A stretch of DNA of 64,000 nt. Source: an uncultured Shewanella sp. (GTDB taxonomy: Bacteria; Pseudomonadota; Gammaproteobacteria; Enterobacterales; Shewanellaceae). Of this stretch, positions 1-9,940 are shown piece after piece (position 1 is the first letter of the stretch; each line of letters starts with the position of its first letter). The DNA lies in NCBI GenBank assembly GCA_947503555.1, contig CANNEE010000006.1, forward strand, positions 62,001-126,000, given 5' to 3'. The notes beneath the pieces were generated by a model. The model was not told the DNA's origin and ran no database searches. It saw nothing but the letters and a program-made list of their open reading frames with translations. Position numbers and translations under genes: made by a program.

Positions 1-1814
1 ACCCTAACTTTATTGATACTGAAATCGGTATTAATGATGCTGATGTGAAAGTAAAGCAAGCGACGGATCTTGAAGATCTGTTTAATCAATTGCCCAATAT
101 TAGCGTCGGTGGCAGTTATGGACACGCCCAAAAGATTTATGTCAGAGGAATAGAAGATACCAATTTAAATATAAATATCGATGGTGCGACTCAGTCAGGA
201 CAGCTATTTCAGCATCAGAGTAGAATTGCAATAGAGCCTGAGTTGCTTAAACGAGTTGAAATAAGAGCAGGTACTGGCACGGCTCTCGACGGCTTTGGTG
301 CTGTTGGTGGCGCAATTACCTTTATTACAAAAGATGCCGACGATCTGTTAAAACCAGGTCAAGACTATGGGGCGCTGATAAAAACGGGTTACTTTAGTAA
401 TAATCAAGGGCTAAAAACCATAGGTAACTTTTATGGTAAGTTGTCTGAGAATTGGAGTGGGTTGCTGGTTGTCGGTAAAGTTGACTCTGATGATATTGAA
501 GATGGTAATGGCCAGCAGGTAGCAAATACCACAAGTAACCAAGAGATAGGTTTGGTTAAAATGTCGGGGGAAATCAATCCCTATAACTGGCTCAGTGTAA
601 GCCATGATATTCGACAAGATGACGGCATTAAAAGCCTACGTTCTCAATTTCACAACGCGCCTTGGAACTATGCGGTTTATCAAGAAAATAAACGCCAAAC
701 CACAAGGCTTAACTATCAATTTGATCCTGAGTCCGATTGGTTAGATCTGACGTTAAACACATATCGCACACAAAACGAATTTTCCTTTTATGATCAAGGC
801 ATGTCCGATGGTGGCCGTATCACCACTTTTGGTGTTGACATCAGAAACTGTCAGTATATTGATGAGCACGAGCTAATTTACGGTGTAGCGTATCAAGATG
901 ATAAATCAAAGCGCCTGAAGAGCGGCACTGAAGAAGAAGGTAAAATTTTTGGCCTTTATGTTCAGGACATTTGGCAGTTTTCTGATGACATTAATGTCAG
1001 TCTAGGCCTGCGTTTCGATGATTATGAATTTGACACTGCAAGTGCCCAAGCGTTTAGTGCTAATGGTTTTAGTCCCAATGTGACCTTTAAATACGATGTT
1101 AACGAAAACTTTACTGCGACCATGAGTTATGCTCAAGCGTTGCGAGGCCAAAGATCGTTACAGGCTATGAATATTGGGGAAGTTAACTATGCCCCAAATC
1201 TTAAAGAAGAAACAGCAAAGAATGGCGAGATTGCTCTTGAATATCACACTGACACGCTAGTCGCTAAAGCCGTTGTTTTTAAAAATAAAATCGATGATGT
1301 GATGCTAGCATCCGGGCAACCAATGAGCATGCTCACCATTAATAATGTCGGTGAATTAGAGACTAAAGGCTATAGTTTATCCCTAATAAAGCGATGGGAA
1401 GATCTCTGTTTAAATACTAGCTACTCAAGTGCTGAGCCCAGTTTAAATGGCATGCCTCTCGGCGACGACCACTTTAGTTTAGGTACATCTTTTGGCGACA
1501 CTTTTCTGTTTGGCGCCGATTATCAACTTGAAAACTACGATATTAAAATTGGCTGGTTGAGTCGCTTTGTTAAAGAGCTTAACCGTGTGCCGACGAACCA
1601 CCCGAAAAAAGAGTCTTACAATATCCATGACCTTTATATTGAATGGTTTTCTGACAGCATTGATGGCTTAAGTCTGGACTTTAGAATCAATAATATCTTC
1701 GATAAATATTACTTCAACCATGCCACCTATGGTTTTGACCCAAGCTCGGGTGAAAACCTTGGCCTTCCTGAGCCCGGTCGAGATATCAGACTAACCCTAA
1801 GCCTAGCGCTCTAA
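1..1814 (+). CDS. TonB-dependent outer-membrane receptor (5' end outside window)
   Basis: The reading frame is open from base 3 with no start, so the gene begins upstream and the signal peptide and TonB box are missing. The visible part has the plug-domain pattern of TonB receptors: LEDLFNQLPNISVGG, a YVRGIEDTNLNINIDGA segment, and VEIRAGTGTALDGFGAVGGAI. A long beta-barrel follows, with the expected NNIFDKYYF and a C-terminus ending in LTLSLAL. It would import an iron chelate or similar ligand across the outer membrane using TonB energy. The ligand cannot be read from the sequence. A MATE pump follows 67 bp downstream on the same strand. Confidence 0.9.
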   Translation, partial: PNFIDTEIGINDADVKVKQATDLEDLFNQLPNISVGGSYGHAQKIYVRGIEDTNLNINIDGATQSGQLFQHQSRIAIEPELLKRVEIRAGTGTALDGFGAVGGAITFITKDADDLLKPGQDYGALIKTGYFSNNQGLKTIGNFYGKLSENWSGLLVVGKVDSDDIEDGNGQQVANTTSNQEIGLVKMSGEINPYNWLSVSHDIRQDDGIKSLRSQFHNAPWNYAVYQENKRQTTRLNYQFDPESDWLDLTLNTYRTQNEFSFYDQGMSDGGRITTFGVDIRNCQYIDEHELIYGVAYQDDKSKRLKSGTEEEGKIFGLYVQDIWQFSDDINVSLGLRFDDYEFDTASAQAFSANGFSPNVTFKYDVNENFTATMSYAQALRGQRSLQAMNIGEVNYAPNLKEETAKNGEIALEYHTDTLVAKAVVFKNKIDDVMLASGQPMSMLTINNVGELETKGYSLSLIKRWEDLCLNTSYSSAEPSLNGMPLGDDHFSLGTSFGDTFLFGADYQLENYDIKIGWLSRFVKELNRVPTNHPKKESYNIHDLYIEWFSDSIDGLSLDFRINNIFDKYYFNHATYGFDPSSGENLGLPEPGRDIRLTLSLAL

Positions 1815-1881
1815 AACCTCGCTCAAAGTAGCGAGTCCATGATGCTGCTTTGAGCTCTTCTAATCTATAGGTGAGCAAATT

Positions 1882-3237
1882 ATGATTAGCGATGATGATT
1901 TTACATCAACAAGCACCCAAGGCTTGTTCTTCAAATTTTTACTTCCAGCCTTATTAACCGTAGTGACCAAGTCGGTGCTCATCGTAGCCGATGGCATGCT
2001 AATCGCAAATGGTGTAGGTCATTTAGGCTTAGCAACAGTGGGGCTATCTATGCCAATTCATTCACTATTTGGCGCTTTGGCCATGGTGGTTGGTTTAGGA
2101 GGCGCAGCGACGATGTCGATGCGGTACGGAGAAGGTGATGAGCGGGGCGCAAAAGAGATATTTAAGCAATCACTGACTTTTATATTGGGCTTGGTGTCGT
2201 TTTTTGTGGTTTTTGGTTTGCTGTTCTTACCTCAGTTGGTTAGCTATTTAGGCGCAACAGGTGAGCTTGCAACCTATGCAACCGATTTTCTCGGGATTAT
2301 GTTTTTCTTTTATCTGTTTCATCCCATAGTGATCGTTATTACATTTTTTGTTTTTAATGATCGCAACCCCCATCTGCCTATGTACTCCATGCTAATCGGG
2401 CTCATCACCCACTTAGCTTTGGATTACCTGTTACTGTTTGAACTTGCTATGGGAATTAAAGGTGCCGCCCTTGCAGCCTTAATGTCACAGTTTGTGATGT
2501 TAGCGATTCTTATGGTGCATTTTTACAGTGGCAAAGGCATTTTGAGTCTTGCTCTGGTTAAGCTAAAGCTGGATGAAGTTAAGCAAGTCATTAAAATCGG
2601 TTCACCGCTTATGTCACTAGAGATAGCCACTATCATTGCTATGGTGATATTTAACTACGTACTTCTCAATGATTTTAGTGAGCTTCATCTGGCAGCATTT
2701 GGGATCACCATGAATTTAGGGGTAGTGCTGCTGTTCTTTTTAGGTGGAGTGGGGCAAGCCTGTCAGCCCATTATCAGTTATTGTTTCGGTGCAAATGATA
2801 AAGAAAGAGTGAGAGAAACGTTAATTCTGGGTATTCAATATTCTCTTGGCTTAGCTGTTGTTTTTGCGCTGATTGTACTGATGAGCCTCGATTATATTAT
2901 TCCTATCTATTCAGAAGGTAATGCACAATTAACGGCTTTAGCCCAAAGTGCTGCAAGTTTATATTTTATAGCAGCGCCTTTTATCGCATTTAATCTGATT
3001 GGTACGACATTATTTCAAGCCATTGGCCATGCGACCAAGGCTAATATCATTTCTGTTTGCCGCGCTTTAGTTTTTATATTAATTGCCATTTTCATTCTGC
3101 CGCAAGTTTTCCCGCAAGATGGAATTTGGTCGTTAACTTTATTTGCTGAACTTTTTACAGCAATCATTACCGGGCTGTTTATTGTTAAGTTTTTACAATC
3201 CTATGAACAGCAAAACAGCCTTACTCAAACTTGTTAA
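1882..3237 (+). CDS. MATE family efflux transporter
   Basis: This 451-residue, strongly hydrophobic protein has about twelve predicted membrane segments and the MATE signature layout. It contains GLATVGLSMPIHSLFGALAMVVGLGGAATMSMRYGEGD near the N-terminus and a matching second half with FFLGGVGQACQPIISYCFGAND. MATE proteins are Na+- or H+-coupled inner-membrane exporters of cationic drugs. The start has AGGTGAGCAAATT upstream. Position between the TonB receptor gene and the TrmO-like gene on one strand suggests co-transcription, possibly for export of a siderophore-like compound; that is inference. A second, unrelated MATE gene lies at 61646. Confidence 0.88.
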   Translation: MISDDDFTSTSTQGLFFKFLLPALLTVVTKSVLIVADGMLIANGVGHLGLATVGLSMPIHSLFGALAMVVGLGGAATMSMRYGEGDERGAKEIFKQSLTFILGLVSFFVVFGLLFLPQLVSYLGATGELATYATDFLGIMFFFYLFHPIVIVITFFVFNDRNPHLPMYSMLIGLITHLALDYLLLFELAMGIKGAALAALMSQFVMLAILMVHFYSGKGILSLALVKLKLDEVKQVIKIGSPLMSLEIATIIAMVIFNYVLLNDFSELHLAAFGITMNLGVVLLFFLGGVGQACQPIISYCFGANDKERVRETLILGIQYSLGLAVVFALIVLMSLDYIIPIYSEGNAQLTALAQSAASLYFIAAPFIAFNLIGTTLFQAIGHATKANIISVCRALVFILIAIFILPQVFPQDGIWSLTLFAELFTAIITGLFIVKFLQSYEQQNSLTQTC

Positions 3238-3258
3238 TTTCATTAATTGAGGTATTAA

Positions 3259-3654
3259 ATGGATAACACTTTAAGATTTATCGGACATGCAATCACACCC
3301 TACAATCAACTTGATGACTGTCCGAGTAATGTCGATGCGAAAGGACCACTGTGCGAATTGGTTATTGCTGAGGAATATGCGCCAGCGATGAAAGGCTTAT
3401 ATGAAGGCCGTAACATCTTGGTTTTATATTGGTTAGATCAGGCCAAAAGAGATCTGTTATTGCAGGTGTCACCACATAACAACGACCCAGAGCCCGTAGG
3501 GACATTTGCACTCAGATCGCCTTTTCGCCCCAATCCAATTGGCGCGGCATCATTTGAGATAGAGAAAATCTCGGGAAATTCTATCTTTGTTAGAGGGTTA
3601 GATTGCCTTAGTGGTACCAAGCTAGTCGATATCAAGCCTGAATTCTGCTCCTAG
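3259..3654 (+). CDS. TrmO/TsaA-like SAM-dependent methyltransferase domain protein
   Basis: The protein has 131 residues, about the size of the bare TsaA beta-barrel domain and much shorter than E. coli TrmO. The diagnostic strand GTFALRSPFRPNPIGAASFEIEKI is present, followed by GLDCLSGTKLVDIKPEF. In TrmO this fold binds SAM and methylates N6-threonylcarbamoyladenosine in tRNA. Short stand-alone homologues are common and their substrate is uncertain. It starts 21 bp after the MATE gene, preceded by TGAGGTATTAA as a ribosome site, so it is probably in the same transcript. A terminator follows at 3676. Confidence 0.8.
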   Translation: MDNTLRFIGHAITPYNQLDDCPSNVDAKGPLCELVIAEEYAPAMKGLYEGRNILVLYWLDQAKRDLLLQVSPHNNDPEPVGTFALRSPFRPNPIGAASFEIEKISGNSIFVRGLDCLSGTKLVDIKPEFCS

Positions 3655-3675
3655 TATAAAAAAGATTGTTCGTTT

Positions 3676-3704
3676 AAAAAACCGCTGATTTCAGTGGTTT
3701 TTTA
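3676..3704 (+). terminator. Rho-independent terminator after TrmO-like gene
   Basis: AAACCGCT pairs with AGTGGTTT across a 6-base loop (one G-T wobble) and runs directly into a T tract. It closes the receptor-MATE-TrmO-like run. Confidence 0.8.
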
Positions 3705-3789
3705 TTAACTAAATTTAAATTGGTGCCTATTTGGTCAAGGGGCAACGTACTATACTATTCAGTATGCCAAACTGTTTACTGGAGCACTT

Positions 3790-4713
3790 GTGGATCGACC
3801 AGCCAAAGACTCTTCACCTCAAATCGCTGAATTTGATTTACTGCAAAACGTTATCAATGCTGTGCCTACACCTATCTTTTACAAGAATGCGAAGGGACAG
3901 TATATCGGCTGCAATACCGCCTTTGAACACTATGTGGGCATGAGTAAGCAAGAGTTAATCGGATACCATGTGTTTGAACTTTTTGAGCCTGAACTTGCAG
4001 AAGTTTACCATCAAGCCGATCAAGCTTTACTGAATAGTGGTGGCAAACAAATTTATGAGGCAAGAGTGAAGTTCGCCGATGGTTCATATCATGATGTGAT
4101 GTTTCATAAGGCAATTTTGAATACTCAGTTTCCCGAACTTAACGGCGTTGTCGGTGCCATTTTAGATATCACTGAACGTAAAGATATGGAGCGGCAGCTA
4201 CGAGCTATTGCCCACACCGATAGCCTGACCAGAGTTGCTAACCGTTACTTCATAATTCGAGAACTGGAGAATATCCTTAAAGATAAACATTTAAAATATG
4301 CGGTTTATATTTCAATTGATTTAGATGACTTCAAGCAGGTTAATGATACCTATGGTCACCCTGCCGGCGATAAATTACTGGTTCAATTTAGTAAGAGATT
4401 AAAGCAGATGATGGGCCAGCGAGGGTTAGTAGCGCGCATAGGTGGTGATGAATTTGCCATTTTATTAACCGAAAGAAGAGCTAAGGCTGATAAAACGCCG
4501 ACAGAGCTAATCGAGTCCATAATGCAGCCCTTAATGCATATGATGAATGAAGAGATCATTCTAGGGACTAACAAGAGGCTGACTATCGGCTATTCAATAG
4601 GCGCGACCTTAATCGAACCTAATAAGCACAATAGTATTGAGAAAGTGCTTCAGCGTGCTGACAGTGCGTTATATAAAGCTAAGCGTGAGGGGAAAGGGGG
4701 CTGGAGCCTTTAG
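3790..4713 (+). CDS. PAS-GGDEF diguanylate cyclase
   Basis: The protein has 307 residues from a GTG start. A PAS domain occupies about residues 15-130, with TPIFYKNAKGQYIGCNTAFE and the PAC tail VVGAILDITERKD. A GGDEF domain follows from about residue 135, with the intact active-site motif ARIGGDEFAIL and the Mg-binding LDDFKQVND segment. It should make cyclic di-GMP in response to a ligand or redox signal sensed by the PAS domain. No RxxD inhibitory site is seen five residues before GGDEF, so product inhibition through that site is unlikely. No membrane segment is apparent. Confidence 0.9.
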   Translation: MDRPAKDSSPQIAEFDLLQNVINAVPTPIFYKNAKGQYIGCNTAFEHYVGMSKQELIGYHVFELFEPELAEVYHQADQALLNSGGKQIYEARVKFADGSYHDVMFHKAILNTQFPELNGVVGAILDITERKDMERQLRAIAHTDSLTRVANRYFIIRELENILKDKHLKYAVYISIDLDDFKQVNDTYGHPAGDKLLVQFSKRLKQMMGQRGLVARIGGDEFAILLTERRAKADKTPTELIESIMQPLMHMMNEEIILGTNKRLTIGYSIGATLIEPNKHNSIEKVLQRADSALYKAKREGKGGWSL

Positions 4714-4739
4714 CAGATATTCATTATCCCGAGTTGAGC

Positions 4740-5135
4740 TTATCTAACGAACACCATCTTGCTGCTGAGAAAATAGTTAGTGACAGTGCCAACCAATACG
4801 CCGATGACAAAAGCATACGCCTCTCCCGTATGTGCTAGCAAAAAGTAAAAACTTGCGATATTTAAAATGCCACTAAAATGGGCACTGGTCATATGCTTCA
4901 TAAACTGGCCAAGCACCTCGTCTCTGCGATGAGAGAAAGCGATATTTGAAAAGGTAAAGTACCTGTTTCCTAGCCAGGTCACACTAGCAGCGAACCAAAA
5001 TGCGACCACTCTGGTTATCAGTGGGTCTATCTCAAATCCTGTAACTGAAAATCCGTAACTTAATATCCCATAAACACTGGCATCGGCAATGAAACCAACA
5101 CCACCAACAATGGCAAACTTTGAATACTTCAGCAT
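4740..5135 (-). CDS. GtrA-like membrane protein
   Basis: The protein has 131 residues with four predicted membrane segments and typical GtrA sequence: FAIVGGVGFIADASVYGIL at the start, then VTWLGNRYFTF and the ending NYFLSSKMVFVR. GtrA-family proteins are thought to flip undecaprenyl-phosphate-linked sugars made by a GtrB-type transferase. The gene is divergent from a GtrB-like gene that starts at 5313, which supports this pairing. The 177 bp between them probably hold both promoters. Confidence 0.85.
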   Translation of the reverse strand: MLKYSKFAIVGGVGFIADASVYGILSYGFSVTGFEIDPLITRVVAFWFAASVTWLGNRYFTFSNIAFSHRRDEVLGQFMKHMTSAHFSGILNIASFYFLLAHTGEAYAFVIGVLVGTVTNYFLSSKMVFVR

Positions 5136-5312
5136 CGCTTCACTACAGCTATATACATTTAAACTTTGGTCGACTAATTAAGCGGCTTAATAAAACAGCG
5201 CTCGCTGACCTTATTGGCCTCTTTGTCCAGAAAATGTCCCGACGCAACAGACATCTTTTCGACACGTCATACTGACAATGGCGGTAAAAACGCCAGCTAT
5301 TTTTGGAGCAGT

Positions 5313-6308
5313 ATGAAACTTTCCAGTCCATCAAAATTAACCGAATCAACGGTAACACTCAGTATTGTTGTACCTTTGTACAACGAAGAGGAGGTCATTG
5401 AGATATTTCATAACGAACTCACTCAAACATTGATGACATTGCCAGCTGAAAATATTGAAGTGATTTATGTTAATGATGGCAGTTCAGATAATAGCTGGCA
5501 GCTAATACAAAAGCTGCCTTCACCCTTTGGTGTCGTTAGAAACGTCAATCTTAGCCGCAATTTTGGAAAAGAGGCCGCGGTAACTGCAGGTCTCGATCTC
5601 GCCTTAGGTCAAGCTGTCATTATGTTAGATGCCGATCTGCAAGATCCTCCTTCATTGATTCCTAATATGCTCACGGCTTGGCGCCGTGGATTTCATGTGG
5701 TCAATATGCAGCGTAAAGAGCGATTAGGAGAGAGTTGGCTTAAGAAGTTTTGTGCGGCAACTTACTATCAACTATTAGATAAGCTTGCCGATGTTCCAGT
5801 TTCTAAAAATGTGGGCGATTTTAGATTACTCAGCAGGGAAGTCGTTGATGCGATAAAGTCACTGCCCGAAAGAAATCGATATATGAAAGGCATTATGTCT
5901 TGGCCAGGCTACAAACAAACAACCCTCACATTTGAGCGTCCTGCAAGGGCCGCAGGCGATACTAAATGGTCATTTATGCAACTCGTTGCCCTTGGCTTAT
6001 CCGGCATCACCGCATTTAGCGTTAAACCATTGAAGTTGGCCAGTTGGACTGGCATGGCAATGTCACTAGGTGCGTTTTTATTTGGGCTTTGGGTGTTTAT
6101 TAAGACCCTTATTTTTGGTGAAGCGGTTGCAGGATTTCCCACCCTGATTCTGATCCAAATATTACTTGGTGGAGTGCAACTTATCGCCGTTGGCATACTG
6201 GGTGAATATATAGGTCGCATCTATACCGAAACTAAGAATCGGCCTGTATACCTCATCATGGAGCAAACTGAATCCGAACAAGTCCAACAGCAGCACCATG
6301 TGGCATAA
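5313..6308 (+). CDS. GtrB/DPM1-like glycosyltransferase family 2
   Basis: The ATG at 5313 gives 331 residues beginning MKLSSPSKLTEST. The open frame extends to 5214, but the added N-terminus has no family match, so I prefer 5313. The GT-A domain shows LSIVVPLYNEEEV, the LDADLQDPP metal-binding motif and NVGDFRLLSREV. Two membrane segments lie at the C-terminus. It should transfer a sugar from a nucleotide donor to undecaprenyl phosphate on the cytoplasmic face. It is divergent to gtrA-like and overlaps or abuts the GT39 gene, as in glycan-modification cassettes. Confidence 0.88.
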   Translation: MKLSSPSKLTESTVTLSIVVPLYNEEEVIEIFHNELTQTLMTLPAENIEVIYVNDGSSDNSWQLIQKLPSPFGVVRNVNLSRNFGKEAAVTAGLDLALGQAVIMLDADLQDPPSLIPNMLTAWRRGFHVVNMQRKERLGESWLKKFCAATYYQLLDKLADVPVSKNVGDFRLLSREVVDAIKSLPERNRYMKGIMSWPGYKQTTLTFERPARAAGDTKWSFMQLVALGLSGITAFSVKPLKLASWTGMAMSLGAFLFGLWVFIKTLIFGEAVAGFPTLILIQILLGGVQLIAVGILGEYIGRIYTETKNRPVYLIMEQTESEQVQQQHHVA

Positions 6309-6318
6309 GGTAGAGTCT

Positions 6319-7755
6319 ATGAATCGCATTATCTCCTTTTATAAAAACCAGCCTATATTAGCTACAGGTCTAGGGATCATCATTAGTATATTAATGATTC
6401 GTTTGTTATCCCTTGGGCTTTACCCCTATTTTGATACTACAGAAGCACGCTACGGCGAGACAGCGAGGCTGATGTTCGAAACCCAAAACTGGGTCACACC
6501 TTTTTTCGACTATGAGGTGCCATTTTGGGGAAAACCGCCATTTTATGTTTGGATTACCGCTCTTGGGTTTTCAAGCTTTGGTGTCAATGAATTTGCGGGG
6601 AGGTTGCCGCACTTTCTCTGTGGCTTGTTGACGCTAGTGATGGTTTACCGTTTTATGAAGACGTTGGTGAACCAAAATGCTGCGATCTTGGCAGTACTTA
6701 TTCTGTCGTCAAGTATGGGCTTTATTATCTCTTCCGGAATCGTCATGACAGATACCGCCTTATTAATGTCTGTTACCTTATCTATGATCAGCTTCTGGAC
6801 TTGCTTTAAAGGCATTAAGCCAAAGCAAAGTAGTTATCTATTCTTTGCATCTCTTGGTCTAGGCATGCTAATTAAAGGCCCTATTGCTGTGGTGCTTGCT
6901 GGGATCCCGCTGGTTTTATGGAGTCTTTGGCAAGGCTGCTTTGTCAAAGCAATAAGAGCCATATTTTGGGGAAGAGGGCTAGCACTTTTTTTAGTTATCA
7001 CCTTACCTTGGTATATTTGGGCAGAACTGCGTACGCCCGGTTTTATTGAGTATTTTATCGTTGGCGAGCATATTAAGCGTTTCTTAGTGTCAGGATGGCA
7101 AGGCGATCTTTACGGCTCGGCCCACAATGAGGCGCGAGGAACAATTTGGTTATTCTGGCTCGCCAGCGCATTTCCTTGGTCTTTTGTGTTGATTTATCAG
7201 CTAATTAAGAGAAGGTTCAGCCTATTTGCTAAGCCTAACACCGACCCTTCAGTCGTTTCTTACCTAGCTATTTGGATGCTTACGCCAATGCTGTTTTTTA
7301 CATTTGCTGGCAACATATTACCTGCGTATGTGCTACCAGGCTTTGGCGCGATGGCGATGTTACTGACCTATCTAATCGACCATACAAAAGCCATTAATTG
7401 GTTAGCAGGTGTGAGCCTTGTATTACTGACCTGTGCAATAACGGCATTTTCAATTAATGGAGCGGGGCGTAACTCAGAATACTATCTATTGAGCCCTGTA
7501 CTGGGTGACAAGGATAAAACCCATGTCTATTACTGGCAATCGGCACCATTCTCGGCTCGATTCTATAGCCAAGGTAGAGCCAAAGTGGTGGCCGATGGCT
7601 CTACCTTGGCGCAGCTTCTTGCTCAAGAAAGCCATGCTTTAGTTGCTGTGCGTCATGAACAAGCTTATCAAGTCACACCGCTTTTAGGCGATAGGTGTCA
7701 ATTCGCTGGTGAATCGAAAAGACGTATCTTGTTCAATTGCAATAATAAATTTTGA
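6319..7755 (+). CDS. ArnT-like glycosyltransferase family 39 (PMT family)
   Basis: The protein has 478 residues from ATG 6319, where AAGG lies at a suitable distance; an in-frame ATG at 6298 lies inside the preceding gene. It is a polytopic membrane protein with the acidic first-loop motif YFDTTEARYGE that is typical of ArnT/PMT enzymes using polyprenyl-phosphate sugars. It would move the sugar supplied by the GtrB/GtrA-like pair onto an acceptor at the periplasmic face. Lipid A is the best-known acceptor for ArnT, but the acceptor here is unknown. Confidence 0.85.
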   Translation: MNRIISFYKNQPILATGLGIIISILMIRLLSLGLYPYFDTTEARYGETARLMFETQNWVTPFFDYEVPFWGKPPFYVWITALGFSSFGVNEFAGRLPHFLCGLLTLVMVYRFMKTLVNQNAAILAVLILSSSMGFIISSGIVMTDTALLMSVTLSMISFWTCFKGIKPKQSSYLFFASLGLGMLIKGPIAVVLAGIPLVLWSLWQGCFVKAIRAIFWGRGLALFLVITLPWYIWAELRTPGFIEYFIVGEHIKRFLVSGWQGDLYGSAHNEARGTIWLFWLASAFPWSFVLIYQLIKRRFSLFAKPNTDPSVVSYLAIWMLTPMLFFTFAGNILPAYVLPGFGAMAMLLTYLIDHTKAINWLAGVSLVLLTCAITAFSINGAGRNSEYYLLSPVLGDKDKTHVYYWQSAPFSARFYSQGRAKVVADGSTLAQLLAQESHALVAVRHEQAYQVTPLLGDRCQFAGESKRRILFNCNNKF

Positions 7756-7916
7756 CGGTAAATGAAATCGGGGTTGAATTTACAAAGTCAGAGTGAACTT
7801 TTGTATTCAATTAAGCTCAAAACTCGCATATTTAGCCCCATTTTTATGCCTTAAGCGACAGAAATAGCCTGTCATCAACACGGATAAGTTAATTTACAAG
7901 GTGTGGAAATTAACCA

Positions 7917-8612
7917 GTGGATTCTGTCGTGAAGTTATTACTAATTGAAGATTCTATCCAAGTTGCCAATGTGATTTTTGAGTATTTCGAAGGCCCAGAA
8001 AACGAGTTAGATCATGCCACTAATGGGCCTCACGGCCTAGAGTTAGCCCACCAAGAGCCCTTTGATTGTATTATTTTAGATGTGATGCTACCTGGAATCG
8101 ACGGTGTAAAAACTTGCCAGTTACTACGTCAGCAAGGCATTAATACACCTGTGATAATGCTAACCGCCCGTGATACTCAATCAGACGAAATCCAAGGACT
8201 TAAAGCCGGCGCAGATGATTATATCGTCAAGCCCTTTGACTTGGAGCTGCTCGAAGCAAGGATCGAGTCTCAAGTGAGGCGATATTCAGGAAACGCTTTT
8301 AAAACAAAAATCACCAGTGGCAGTTTAGTTATCGATCTCAACGCCCACAGTGTTTATGTGGGCTCTAAAGAGGTAAAAATCTCGCCTACAGGATTTAAAA
8401 TTCTTAAGGTACTGGCAGAGCAATCGCCGAATGTGGTTACAAGGCAAACATTAGAAAGGGTGATTTGGAAAGATGAGTTACCCGATAAAGATATATTGAG
8501 AAAACACATATATCAGCTTAGAAATATTATAGATAAGCCATTCAATACAGACAGAATTGTTACTGTGCCCAAATTTGGCTACAAATTAGAAAAAGAGTAT
8601 GCGAAACAATAA
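7917..8612 (+). CDS. OmpR-family response regulator
   Basis: The receiver domain covers residues 5-120, with acidic pocket LLIEDS, phospho-acceptor Asp55 in CIILDVMLPG, and K in YIVKPFD. A winged-helix DNA-binding domain follows, ending RIVTVPKFGYKLEK. The start may be GTG 7917 or GTG 7929; the latter would begin VKLLLIED like most relatives. It overlaps the sensor kinase gene by 14 bp, so the two form one operon. Adjacency to the GT39/GtrB genes suggests a role in envelope modification, which is inference. Confidence 0.9.
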   Translation: MDSVVKLLLIEDSIQVANVIFEYFEGPENELDHATNGPHGLELAHQEPFDCIILDVMLPGIDGVKTCQLLRQQGINTPVIMLTARDTQSDEIQGLKAGADDYIVKPFDLELLEARIESQVRRYSGNAFKTKITSGSLVIDLNAHSVYVGSKEVKISPTGFKILKVLAEQSPNVVTRQTLERVIWKDELPDKDILRKHIYQLRNIIDKPFNTDRIVTVPKFGYKLEKEYAKQ

Positions 8613-9852
8613 ATCAATTGGCTCAAAATTAAGATACCTATATCTTTTTGTCATTATTGTTTTAACCATTGTCTACACAGCAATGGGGAAAATGGCAATG
8701 CACTTCGCTGAAGATGCCAATAGTGCAGAGCGTTTAAAGGTCAATGCTCCCTATTATTTTAAACATTATGCTCTCAAGCCCAATGAGTCCAAGCAAGTTA
8801 ACCCACTCACAACCATCTACGCAGGTTATGAAGCGCTTCCTGAATCAATTCGCACTAAAATTTCTGCTGACTGGCTAGGGTACGATAGCTTCTATTTTAA
8901 CGATGTCACCGTTGATGAGATCGCCATTTATAGCGTCAAGACACAAGATGGAACAGTCATGTACGCTATTGAGAAGGTGGCACAAATTGAGGTCAGTAAT
9001 CTTGATATGTTGATGCTGATGGGATTGATAGTTAGTGTTGGCTTAATGACAATAATTATTGTCACTTACCTTAGTATCAGAATGACCAATCGACTTTCTC
9101 AACCTTTTATCGATATCGCAGAACAGTTAACCCATGGCCATGATGTTGATGATCTCAGCCCTGTGACCACGGCTAAAGAGACAAGCTTTGAGTCGGAGCT
9201 TATTCTCGACTCTATTAATCAATATCGTAAGCGAATAAAAAATTTAATTAAGCGTGAACAAAATTTTTCTCGCTATATCAGTCACGAATTAAGAACTCCC
9301 ATGACGGTGATAAAAGGCTCCTTGAGTGTGCTACGTAAAAAAGTACGCACCAATCAGCCTTTTGATATGGCAGCGCAAACCACAAGAATCGATGATGCAG
9401 TGCTTGATATGGAAAAGCTGACACAAGCGATACTAACGCTTTCCAGAGAGCAAGAGTATCAGCAGCTTGTAACGATAGATCAAGAGCTGCTTGCGACATT
9501 AACCGACAAATGCCAAATGCTTGCAGACAAAAATAAAGTCACATTGTCCATGAGCCTTTCGCAAACCTTTACTTTGCCCGTCGAGGCCAATCTGTTGGCG
9601 GTGTTAACCCAAAACCTGCTAAACAATGCCATCAACTGCTCCATCGATGGTGAGGTCAAGCTAGTCATCAATACCAAAGGCTTAAGTGTTATCGATAACG
9701 GCGTTGGCCTTTCTGCGAAGCCAAGAGGATACGAAGGCTTCGGGATTGGACTCAATATCGTCAGAGATATTTGCCAGCGCTACGGCTGGCAATTTGACCT
9801 AAGAGATAACGAAGGAGCAGGGTGCACAGCTAAGGTGAGCTTTAAGCCTTAA
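8599..9852 (+). CDS. Sensor histidine kinase
   Basis: The protein has 417 residues. An N-terminal membrane segment (about 12-30), a periplasmic sensor part and a second membrane segment (about 135-158) are followed by a HisKA domain. The phosphorylated His229 lies in RYISHELRTPMTVI. The ATPase domain has N box NLLNNAINCS, G1 DNGVGL and G2 GFGIGLNIV. It is the partner of the overlapping OmpR-type regulator. The sensed signal is unknown. The periplasmic part is of medium size and rich in acidic and aromatic residues. Confidence 0.9.
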   Translation: MRNNKSIGSKLRYLYLFVIIVLTIVYTAMGKMAMHFAEDANSAERLKVNAPYYFKHYALKPNESKQVNPLTTIYAGYEALPESIRTKISADWLGYDSFYFNDVTVDEIAIYSVKTQDGTVMYAIEKVAQIEVSNLDMLMLMGLIVSVGLMTIIIVTYLSIRMTNRLSQPFIDIAEQLTHGHDVDDLSPVTTAKETSFESELILDSINQYRKRIKNLIKREQNFSRYISHELRTPMTVIKGSLSVLRKKVRTNQPFDMAAQTTRIDDAVLDMEKLTQAILTLSREQEYQQLVTIDQELLATLTDKCQMLADKNKVTLSMSLSQTFTLPVEANLLAVLTQNLLNNAINCSIDGEVKLVINTKGLSVIDNGVGLSAKPRGYEGFGIGLNIVRDICQRYGWQFDLRDNEGAGCTAKVSFKP

Positions 9853-9940
9853 TCTCGATGGCTCTATGCTAACCGCGTTTCGTTTAAACGGTATTTAGTT
9901 CAGATTAGATGATATTGACAGAATCAAAGCTGAGTGGCGT

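Noticed and set aside
3731-3943. Plus-strand frame of 70 residues before the GGDEF gene
   Set aside because: It is in another frame overlapping the PAS region and shows no family pattern; a shadow frame.
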